Under the pieces are notes generated by a model, which saw only the letters and a program-made list of their open reading frames with translations, had not been told where the DNA came from and ran no database searches. A stretch of 64,000 nucleotides of DNA, taken from the NCBI GenBank assembly GCA_963706605.1, contig OY970165.1, positions 62,001 to 126,000 of the forward strand, read 5' to 3'. A program made the position numbers and the translations under genes. Positions 1-6,052 of the stretch are shown here, in pieces. The number at the start of each line of letters is the position of its first letter. Position 1 is the stretch's first letter. The DNA comes from VRUE01 sp963706605. Its GTDB lineage: Bacteria > Actinomycetota > Thermoleophilia > Solirubrobacterales > 70-9.

Positions 1-25
1 GCGCCGCGCGGTGGCGGAATCGTAC

Positions 26-703
26 CTACTTGGAGCCCGCTTCGAGCTGCTCGGCTCGAGCCCGGCTCTGCTCGACCCGCCACTCGCGCACCCGCTCATG
101 GTCACCGGAGACCAGAACGTCGGGCACACCCCAGCCCCGATAGGACGGCGGCCGCGTGTAGTGCGGGTACTCCGGCGCACCCTCCAACACACGACTGAAC
201 GACTCCTCGACGGCGCTCTGCTCGTGCCCGAGCGCACCCGGAAGCTTGCGCATCAGAACGTCGGCCACCACCATCGCCGGCAGCTCGCCGCCGGCCAGCA
301 CGTAGCGGCCGATCGACACCTCGTCATCCGCGAGGTGCTCGTGCACCCGCTCGTCAAAGCCCTCGTAGCGCCCGCAGAGCAGCGTCACGTGGTGTTCCTG
401 GGTCAGCTCATCCGCCAGCTCGTCGTCGAGCAGGCGCCCCGTCGGGGAGAGCAGAACGACCCGCGGGTTCTCCCCGTTCGCATACGCCGCCTGCAGCGCT
501 GCGTCGACGACGTCGACCCGCAGCACCATCCCCGCGCCTCCCCCGTAGGGCGCATCGTCGACCTGGCCGGCCCCCAACGGGGTCGTGTCGCGGTAGTTGA
601 AGAAGCGCAGCTCGTTCCCCTTGTCCAGCGCGTTCTGCACCGACCGCTGCGTCTGAAACCAGTCGAAGGCTTCAGGAAAGAGGGTGAAGACGTCGAGCTT
701 CAA
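26..703 (-). CDS. trmD: tRNA (guanine-N1-)-methyltransferase TrmD
   Basis: SPOUT-family enzyme that methylates G37 of tRNAs, next to the anticodon, to prevent +1 frameshifting. The 225-residue product has the normal family length. It carries the YGGGAGMVL segment near residue 53, the knotted SAM-binding loop CGRYEGFDERV at about 110-120 and IGRYVLAGGE at 131-140. The ATG overlaps the khpA stop by 4 bases, so the two are translationally coupled. In most bacteria rimM lies between these two genes, but it is absent here. No rplS is visible because the window ends just downstream. Identification is secure from sequence motifs and from the rpsP-khpA-trmD context. Confidence 0.97.
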   Translation of the reverse strand: MKLDVFTLFPEAFDWFQTQRSVQNALDKGNELRFFNYRDTTPLGAGQVDDAPYGGGAGMVLRVDVVDAALQAAYANGENPRVVLLSPTGRLLDDELADELTQEHHVTLLCGRYEGFDERVHEHLADDEVSIGRYVLAGGELPAMVVADVLMRKLPGALGHEQSAVEESFSRVLEGAPEYPHYTRPPSYRGWGVPDVLVSGDHERVREWRVEQSRARAEQLEAGSK

Positions 704-930
704 TCGAGAATGTCAACGATCACGCGCCGATCGAGGCGGACGGCCGCAGCCTTGGCGACGGTGCGGATCGCGTTGGCGACCCGCCCACCTTTGCCGATCA
801 CCCGGCCGAGGTCGTCCTCGGCGACGCTGATCTCGTAGATCAGGTCACCGTCCTCTTCCAGCTCCTCGACCTCGACAGCGTCGGGATCCTCGACCAGTGC
901 CCTGACGAGGAACTCCAGTAGCTCGGTCAC
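700..930 (-). CDS. khpA: KH-domain RNA-binding protein KhpA
   Basis: A 76-residue single KH-domain protein with the RNA-binding GKGG loop in VIGKGGRVANAIRT (about residues 45-58). The family (KhpA/YlqC) binds RNA, often with KhpB, and affects cell division and translation. It sits in the standard place between rpsP and trmD, 7 bases after rpsP, and its stop overlaps the trmD start. The acidic N-terminal half followed by the KH core is typical of actinobacterial members. Confidence 0.93.
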   Translation of the reverse strand: MTELLEFLVRALVEDPDAVEVEELEEDGDLIYEISVAEDDLGRVIGKGGRVANAIRTVAKAAAVRLDRRVIVDILD

Positions 931-937
931 CGGACCT

Positions 938-1192
938 CTAACTGCCCGAGGCGGCGATGCCCTTAGTCCGCAGCAGCGTGGCGACGGTCTCCGAGGGCTG
1001 CGCCCCGTGCTCGAGCCAGTGACGCGCGCGCTCCTCGTCGAACTCGATCGTCGAGGGCTCGGTCTGCGGGTTGTAGCGGCCGATCGTCTCGATCGTCCGC
1101 CCGTCGCGCGGCGAGCGTTTGTCGGCGACGACGATCCGCCATATCGGGTTCTTCTTCGAACCCACCCTTCTAAGTCTGATTCTGACTGCCAT
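938..1192 (-). CDS. rpsP: 30S ribosomal protein S16
   Basis: Structural protein of the small ribosomal subunit, 84 residues. It begins MAVRIRLRRVGSKKNP and contains GRYNPQTEPSTI near residues 37-48, both hallmarks of bS16. It lies 14 bases downstream of ffh and 7 bases before khpA, the classic ffh-rpsP-khpA order. No unusual features were seen. Confidence 0.97.
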   Translation of the reverse strand: MAVRIRLRRVGSKKNPIWRIVVADKRSPRDGRTIETIGRYNPQTEPSTIEFDEERARHWLEHGAQPSETVATLLRTKGIAASGS

Positions 1193-1206
1193 AGGGATCG
1201 GGCAGA

Positions 1207-2571
1207 TTAGCGCCTGCGGTACTTCGGGCGCGGGGCGCCACCCGTCATCTGGGCGAGCTGCTGCGGATCCGGCGCCTGCCCAGAGACCATCTGACGCATC
1301 ATTTTGCGCATCTGGTCGAACTGCTTGACCAGCTGGTTGACGTTCTGGACTTTGGTCCCCGAGCCCGTCGCGATCCGCTTGCGCCGCGAGCCGTTGATGA
1401 GCGCCGGGTTGGCGCGCTCCTGCGGGGTCATCGAGAGGATGATCGCCTCGACCCGATCCAACTCGCTCTCGTCGACCTCGGCGTTCTTCAGCTGTTTCAT
1501 CGCCCCCATGCCGGGAAGCATCCCGATCAGGCCGCTGAGCGGACCCATCTTGCGCACCTGTTTCATCTGCTGCAGAAAGTCCTCCAGGGTGAAGCGGTCG
1601 CTTTCGAGTTTCTTCTGCAGGTCCTCGGCCTGGCTCTCGTCGACCTGCTGCTCGGCTTTCTCGATCAGGCTGAGCACGTCGCCCATACCGAGGATCCGCG
1701 ACGCCATCCGGTCGGGGTGGAAGCGCTCGAAGGCCTCCAGTTTCTCGCCGGTCGAGGCGAAGAGGATCGGCTTGCCGGTCACGGCCTTGACCGAGAGCGC
1801 GGCGCCGCCACGGGCGTCGCCGTCGAGCTTGCTCATCACGACGCCGTCGAACTCGGCCGCCTCCGCAAACGATTCGGCAACCCCCACCGCGTCCTGGCCG
1901 GTCATCGCGTCGACCACAAGCAGCACGTCGTGCGGCTTGGTCCGCTTGCGGATCTTCGCCAGCTCGGCCATCAGCTCCTCGTCGATGTGGAGCCGGCCGG
2001 CGGTGTCGACGATCAGCACGTCGCGTTCCTCCTCGCGAGCCTGATCCAGCGCCCAGGCGGCGATCTCTACCGGGTCGCGATCGGTCCCCTGCTCATAGAC
2101 GTGGGCACCGGCTCGCTCGCCGACGGTGACCAGCTGCTCGACCGCGGCCGGCCGGTAGACGTCGCAGGCGGCGAGGGCGACGTTTTTGCCGGACTCGCCG
2201 AGCAGGCGAGCCAGCTTCGCGCAGGCGGTCGTCTTGCCGGAGCCCTGCAGGCCGGCCATCAGGATCACCGTGGGCCCGCTGGAGGAGAAGGCGAGATCGC
2301 GCCCGGTCCCTCCCATCAGCCCCGTCAACTCCTCGTTGACGATCTTCACGACCTGCTGGCCGGGGTCGAGGCTCTCCAGCACGTCAGCGCCGAGACAGCG
2401 CTCCTTCAGCCCCTTGGTAAAGGTTTTGACGACCTTGAAGTTGACGTCGGCCTCGAGCAGGGCGAGGCGGATCTCCCGCATCGCCGCGTCAACGTCACCC
2501 TCGTTCAGCTTGCCGCGCGAGCGGACCTCGGAGAGCGTCGCCTGGAGCCGGTCTGAAAGCTGGTCGAACAA
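1207..2571 (-). CDS. ffh: Signal recognition particle GTPase Ffh (SRP54)
   Basis: GTPase subunit of the signal recognition particle, which binds signal sequences of nascent membrane proteins and delivers ribosomes to FtsY. The 454 residues comprise an N-terminal four-helix bundle, a G domain with P-loop GLQGSGKTT at about 107-115, DTAGRLHID near 190 and TKLDGDARGG near 247, and then the methionine-rich M domain (GPLSGLIGMLPGMG, MRKMMRQM). It heads the ffh-rpsP-khpA-trmD operon. Upstream lies a 13-bp inverted repeat that probably ends transcription from the secreted-protein gene before it. Its receptor gene ftsY is only 2.5 kb away, separated by the secreted-protein pair. Confidence 0.97.
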   Translation of the reverse strand: MFDQLSDRLQATLSEVRSRGKLNEGDVDAAMREIRLALLEADVNFKVVKTFTKGLKERCLGADVLESLDPGQQVVKIVNEELTGLMGGTGRDLAFSSSGPTVILMAGLQGSGKTTACAKLARLLGESGKNVALAACDVYRPAAVEQLVTVGERAGAHVYEQGTDRDPVEIAAWALDQAREEERDVLIVDTAGRLHIDEELMAELAKIRKRTKPHDVLLVVDAMTGQDAVGVAESFAEAAEFDGVVMSKLDGDARGGAALSVKAVTGKPILFASTGEKLEAFERFHPDRMASRILGMGDVLSLIEKAEQQVDESQAEDLQKKLESDRFTLEDFLQQMKQVRKMGPLSGLIGMLPGMGAMKQLKNAEVDESELDRVEAIILSMTPQERANPALINGSRRKRIATGSGTKVQNVNQLVKQFDQMRKMMRQMVSGQAPDPQQLAQMTGGAPRPKYRRR

Positions 2572-2610
2572 GGGCGACCTAGCTTAGGGAACCCGCACCG
2601 GCTCAGAGAG

Positions 2611-2651
2611 CGGGCGCCGAGGCGGCCCGTAAGTGCCAGCCTCGGCGCCCG
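2611..2651. terminator. 13-bp perfect inverted repeat, probable terminator
   Basis: CGGGCGCCGAGGC at 2611-2623 is exactly complementary to GCCTCGGCGCCCG at 2639-2651, with a 15-base loop. It lies between the end of the first secreted-protein gene (2711) and the start of ffh (2571), both on the minus strand. It fits a strong hairpin terminator or processing site, although no T-tract follows. A similar GGCGCC-type hairpin follows the second paralog at 3856-3891. Confidence 0.6.
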
Positions 2652-2710
2652 ACGAACCCAGATCGCGTCAGTAATCCTCCAGCTCCGCCAGAGGGGCTAC
2701 AGCATGCGGT

Positions 2711-3670
2711 CTAGGTCGTGACGCACCCTTTGAGCTCGGTTGAAGCGAAAGCCTGTGGGTCTTTCGTCTCCGTGTTCAAAAACGCCCGGCTCCCTTTGGG
2801 AAGCAAATTTTCGCATTGGAGTTCAATTGAGCAGCTTTGTTTCAAGTCAAGCTCACCACCGCAATTGTCTTTGACTTTTTTGAAGTACGTGGTTGAGAAA
2901 ATAAAATTTTTGATTTCTATTTTTTTGATGTAGACGTTGGTGATGGTGATTGATTTTTGGGTTTTTATTCCTCCGAACGTCGCACTGACGTCTGCGGCGA
3001 TCACCTGCGGCGGCGGCTGCAGCAAGAGCGGCACTTCGACACCTTCGAGAGAGCCGCCGATGACGAAGTCGCCTTTGAAGGTGCCGTTGGTTGTGTTTTC
3101 GGCTTTCGCGCAGGCACCAGCCCCCACTCCAGCCGCCTGGCTGTATTTGACGCCTTCGACTGAGGCAACGGCTTTGATGTCGCCTTCGGAGACTTCGCTG
3201 ACGGTGACTCCGCTGAGCGATTGTGCCGGGATACTGATCGTGCACTTCGTAATCCCCGCTACTTTCGCCACAACGGTTATTGAATTGGTTCCGGGGCACG
3301 CGATGTCCAACCCGGCTTTGTAAGCCGATCCTTCTTTCGTCGAAGCTGTAAGCACGAGCTGACAGCCGTTCATCGTGACGGGGGCGAGGCCGAGAGGTTC
3401 CACCGTGCAGCTTTCAAATGCAGGAGTCAATGCCAATTCGGTGGTTTCTTCAGTTGACATTGTGCCTTCGAATTTAGCCGTGTTGCATACTGCGGTTCCG
3501 GCGTCAAAACCAAACGAGGACGTGCCTTCCCCCGATCCCGTTAGATCGGTGTGTATTACTTCGGAATGGAAGGCAAAGGGTTCAGCAGAGGCCGCGGCGG
3601 CTGCCGTCGCGCTCATCGCGAAGGCTGCCACCAGTGCCAGGCCAAGGGTCCTGAGGTTAATGCCAGTCAT
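2711..3670 (-). CDS. Secreted protein of unknown function, paralog 1 (C-terminal Ig-like domain)
   Basis: A 319-residue exported protein. The ATG at 3670 is chosen because AAAGGAAG precedes it and an alanine-rich signal peptide follows (MTGINLRTLGLALVAAFAMS, with cleavage expected after ASA, before EPFAF). The mature part shares ordered motifs with the next gene: KF.GTM, SCT, AKVAGI.KCT and KYSQ.AG.GAG.C followed by ENTTNGT. The last ~90 residues resemble the Ig-like ASH/Hydin-type fold (TITNVY..., then DNCGGELDLKQSCSIELQC). Paired cysteines suggest disulfides outside the cell. Base composition is clearly more AT-rich than in its neighbours. No function can be assigned. It is downstream of a relic of the ftsY 3' end, showing that it arose by tandem duplication. 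Confidence 0.85.
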   Translation of the reverse strand: MTGINLRTLGLALVAAFAMSATAAAAASAEPFAFHSEVIHTDLTGSGEGTSSFGFDAGTAVCNTAKFEGTMSTEETTELALTPAFESCTVEPLGLAPVTMNGCQLVLTASTKEGSAYKAGLDIACPGTNSITVVAKVAGITKCTISIPAQSLSGVTVSEVSEGDIKAVASVEGVKYSQAAGVGAGACAKAENTTNGTFKGDFVIGGSLEGVEVPLLLQPPPQVIAADVSATFGGIKTQKSITITNVYIKKIEIKNFIFSTTYFKKVKDNCGGELDLKQSCSIELQCENLLPKGSRAFLNTETKDPQAFASTELKGCVTT

Positions 3671-3740
3671 TTCTTGCTTCCTTTCGTGTGATTGCCCTGG
3701 CAATCCCCGGAAGCGCTGCGTTCCCCCGCCGGTCGGGGAG
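3671..3740 (-). promoter_or_regulatory. Conserved 5' leader of secreted paralog 1, candidate structured RNA
   Basis: The stretch between the inferred transcription start and the ATG can form a hairpin CCCCG/CGGGG around ACCGG, then a segment bracketed by GGAA and UUCC, then GATTGCC-AG-GGCAATC (3690-3705) just before the AAAGGAAG ribosome-binding site. It matches the leader of the second paralog almost base for base. One inserted base shifts the frame between copies, so conservation is not due to coding. No known riboswitch class was recognised. Confidence 0.6.
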
Positions 3741-3746
3741 ACCAAA

Positions 3747-3775
3747 GGGATAACGGCTCAGCGCCTTATAGTCAA
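3747..3775 (-). promoter_or_regulatory. Predicted promoter of secreted paralog 1
   Basis: On the minus strand, TTGACT (3770-3775) is followed after exactly 17 bases by TATCCC (3747-3752). The same arrangement precedes the second paralog. The -35 is near consensus and the -10 is weak but conserved in position. Confidence 0.55.
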
Positions 3776-3792
3776 GAAAATTTATGTATTAG

Positions 3793-3850
3793 CAGCTCCG
3801 CGCTACTCGGCCAGCAGGGCGCGAGCCAAGTCCTCGAGGTCGGATCCGGA
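3793..3850 (-). pseudogene. Relic of the ftsY 3' end
   Basis: Read on the minus strand this stretch encodes LPSGSDLEDLARALLAE followed by TAG (stop at 3803-3805). The true ftsY ends LRPFDPEDFARALLAD followed by TAG. The sequence after the stop also matches until both join the shared AAATTTTCTTGACTATAAGG promoter segment. It is therefore a non-functional copy of the last ~17 codons of ftsY plus its downstream flank, left by a tandem duplication that also copied the secreted-protein gene. Confidence 0.8.
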
Positions 3851-3855
3851 CGGTA

Positions 3856-3891
3856 GGCGCCAGGACCATTGTTTTCAGATGTCCTGGCGCC
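3856..3891. terminator. 11-bp perfect inverted repeat, probable terminator
   Basis: GGCGCCAGGAC at 3856-3866 pairs exactly with GTCCTGGCGCC at 3881-3891 across a 14-base AT-rich loop. It lies 70 bases past the stop of the second secreted-protein gene and before the ftsY relic, so it would end that transcript. There is no T-tract. Confidence 0.55.
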
Positions 3892-3960
3892 CTAGCCAAC
3901 CGATGGTCAGAGCGCGCCATCGGCAAAAGATGCGGTCAGCCGATCAGCAGGCCTCGCCGA

Positions 3961-4914
3961 TCAACAGCCTTCGACTTTGACCGCGTCGCCCCCAAGTGGT
4001 TGCGTGATCACGCCCAGGTCCAGTTTCAATCCCGTCGCAACAGCTGCCGTGCATTCAATTTCTTCGGTGCACGTGTCGCCTTTTTTGGCGAGTTTCGTGC
4101 ATTTCTGCATCGGATTTAGAACCCCTGGGTGAATCCAGAATTTGATAGTGATGGCTTCGTTGACAAGGTTTTCCACTTCGAACGTTTCTTTGGCGCCCGT
4201 GAATTTGATCGGGTTTGATTTTATTTTTATCTTCTGCGGTATCTGGAGGGCTTCTAGGCTCACCTGCGTTCCCGCTTCGTTTTTCCCTTCAATCGTCTCT
4301 ACGCCTTCATACGTGCCATTCGTTGTGTTTTCCAAAGTTTCACAGTGCCCGGCGCCGATTCCCGCTGTTTGGCTGTATTTGATGCCGCTGAGGCCAATGC
4401 TCGCGTGCAGCTTCGTCGGCGAACCTTCGTTTGAGACTGTGATTTTTTTCAGCCCTTCCTGCTCACCGATGTCCACCGTGCACTTCAGTATCCCTGCAAC
4501 TTTGGCTGTGATCGCGATTGATTCGGTTGATTTGGCACAGTCGACACGGTTTTCGACCTCGTAGTTGGAGCCTTCCTTTTCCACAGCTCCGAATACAAAT
4601 TCACAACTGTTCATGTCAATCGTGACGGCCCCCCCGTTGAAGGTACATGATGAGTAGGCAGGGACCAAGCCCACTTCAAGAGCCGTGTTGCTGGTCATTG
4701 TTCCGCTGAATTTGACAGTTCCGCATGAAACAGTTCCTCCATCCACGGCTATATTGGTCGCACCCACCTGGCTGCCTGACAGAGTGGTGGTGGTGTGTTC
4801 CGCGGCTGCCGATGTGAAGACGAACATTTCAGCCGACGCGGCCGAGGCTCCCACCACGCTCATCGCGAAAACCGCCACCAAGGTCAGCCCGAGGGCCTTG
4901 AGCTTGCGAGTCAT
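3961..4914 (-). CDS. Secreted protein of unknown function, paralog 2
   Basis: A 317-residue exported protein, a tandem paralog of the preceding gene. The start at 4914 is supported by an upstream AAAGGAAG and a clear signal peptide (MTRKLKALGLTLVAVFAMS, expected cleavage ASA before EMFVF). Shared motifs with paralog 1 include KFSGTM, SCTF, MNSCEFVF, AKVAGILKCT, then KYSQTAGIGAGHC and ENTTNGTYEG. By eye the mature proteins are only about one third identical. The C-terminal ~90 residues again look Ig-like with cysteine pairs (KCTKLAKKGDTCTEEIEC). The coding sequence is AT-rich for this genome. It sits directly downstream of ftsY. Function unknown. Confidence 0.85.
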   Translation of the reverse strand: MTRKLKALGLTLVAVFAMSVVGASAASAEMFVFTSAAAEHTTTTLSGSQVGATNIAVDGGTVSCGTVKFSGTMTSNTALEVGLVPAYSSCTFNGGAVTIDMNSCEFVFGAVEKEGSNYEVENRVDCAKSTESIAITAKVAGILKCTVDIGEQEGLKKITVSNEGSPTKLHASIGLSGIKYSQTAGIGAGHCETLENTTNGTYEGVETIEGKNEAGTQVSLEALQIPQKIKIKSNPIKFTGAKETFEVENLVNEAITIKFWIHPGVLNPMQKCTKLAKKGDTCTEEIECTAAVATGLKLDLGVITQPLGGDAVKVEGC

Positions 4915-4983
4915 TCTTTGCTTCCTTTCTAGTGATTGCCCTGGCAATCCCCGGAAGCGCTGCGTCCCCCGCCGGTCGGGGAG
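4915..4983 (-). promoter_or_regulatory. Conserved 5' leader of secreted paralog 2, candidate structured RNA
   Basis: This leader matches that of paralog 1 except for a handful of substitutions and one indel. The GATTGCC-AG-GGCAATC hairpin (4934-4949), the CCCCGACCGGCGGGG hairpin and the AAAGGAAG ribosome-binding site are all kept. Hairpins that close to the ribosome-binding site could control translation. No named RNA family was recognised. Confidence 0.6.
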
Positions 4984-4989
4984 ACCAAA

Positions 4990-5018
4990 GAGATAGCGGC
5001 TCGGCGCCTTATAGTCAA
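4990..5018 (-). promoter_or_regulatory. Predicted promoter of secreted paralog 2
   Basis: TTGACT (5013-5018, minus strand), a 17-base spacer and TATCTC (4990-4995). It lies within 75 bases of the ftsY stop, so the gene has its own promoter downstream of ftsY. Confidence 0.55.
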
Positions 5019-5046
5019 GAAAATTTGAGGCGTTACCAACTCGACG

Positions 5047-6045
5047 CTAATCGGCGAGCAGGGCGCGGGCGAAGTCCTCGGGGTCGAAGGGGCGCAGGTC
5101 CTCGAGTGACTCGCCGACCCCGATCAGCTTCACGGGAATTTCCAGCTCGCCTGCGATCGCCAGCACTATCCCGCCCTTGGCCGTGCCGTCGAGCTTGGTC
5201 AGGACGACGCCGTCGACCTCGACCGCCTCGGCGAAGAGCTGCGCCTGGCGCAACCCGTTCTGGCCGGTGGTCGCGTCGATCGAGATCAGCGTCTCGTGCG
5301 GCGCGTCCGGCATCTGCTTGGCGATCACCCGGCGAACCTTGGCCAGCTCGTCCATCAGGTTGCCCTGGGTGTGGAGGCGGCCGGCGGTGTCGATGATCAC
5401 CACGTCGGCGCCACGGGCGCGAGCGGCCGCGATCGCGTCGAAGGCGACCGCCCCCGGATCTCCTCCCGGCGCCGAGCGGATCAGTTCCGCGCCGGCCCGC
5501 TCGGCCCACTCGGCGAGCTGCTCGGCGGCGGCGGCACGATAGGTGTCGCCGGCGGCGAGAACGACTGAGAGGCCGAACTCTTTCGATAGGTGCCAGGCGA
5601 CCTTGCCGATCGTGGTGGTCTTGCCGGTGCCGTTGACCCCGACCATCAGCAGCACGGCGGGCTCGCCGCTGAGGTCGATCGGCGCCCGGCCGGAGGAGGC
5701 GACCTCGGCGAGGATCTCGATCAGGCGCTCGCGGACCGCCTCGCCGTCTGCCGAAACCGCGCCGCCGTCGACCTCCTGCTCGAGCCGTTCGACCACCTTG
5801 GCCGTGGTCGGGGCGCCAACGTCGGCCAGGATCAGCGCCTCCTCGAGGCGCTCCCAGGTTTCCTCGTCGATGCGGTCGAAGAGGCTGGCTGAGATCTCCT
5901 CGACCAGCGCCTGGCGGCTTTTCGAGAGGCTCTCACGGAGGCGGCGGAAGACACCGACCCGCTGTGCCTCGCCTTCCGGCTCGGCCGCAGCCCGACCCGC
6001 CTCGCGCGTGCCGAGGTCGAAGATCTCGCCCCAGGAGGTGCTCAT
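5047..6045 (-). CDS. ftsY: Signal recognition particle receptor FtsY
   Basis: Membrane-associated SRP receptor GTPase that pairs with Ffh to hand ribosomes to the translocon. The NG domain shows P-loop GVNGTGKTTT at about 136-145, DTYRAAAAEQL, DTAGRLHTQGNLMDEL and TKLDGTAKGG, ending in the usual short tail RALLAD. The start at 6045 (MSTSWGEIF, 332 residues) is preferred over an in-frame start at 6096 because it follows the smc stop by 7 bases and has GAGG upstream. The short acidic N-terminus lacks the long A-domain of proteobacterial FtsY. A degenerate copy of its 3' end lies at 3793-3850. Confidence 0.95.
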   Translation of the reverse strand: MSTSWGEIFDLGTREAGRAAAEPEGEAQRVGVFRRLRESLSKSRQALVEEISASLFDRIDEETWERLEEALILADVGAPTTAKVVERLEQEVDGGAVSADGEAVRERLIEILAEVASSGRAPIDLSGEPAVLLMVGVNGTGKTTTIGKVAWHLSKEFGLSVVLAAGDTYRAAAAEQLAEWAERAGAELIRSAPGGDPGAVAFDAIAAARARGADVVIIDTAGRLHTQGNLMDELAKVRRVIAKQMPDAPHETLISIDATTGQNGLRQAQLFAEAVEVDGVVLTKLDGTAKGGIVLAIAGELEIPVKLIGVGESLEDLRPFDPEDFARALLAD

Positions 6046-6052
6046 CGCGGCC

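Noticed and set aside
1..25. Start of rplS downstream of trmD
   Set aside because: Only 25 bases remain in the window and no start codon or coding pattern can be supported.
3671..3740. The secreted-protein leader as a c-di-GMP or c-di-AMP riboswitch
   Set aside because: A GGGACGCAGCGC stretch vaguely recalls the GEMM core, but the flanking receptor and paired elements could not be matched by eye, so no class is claimed.
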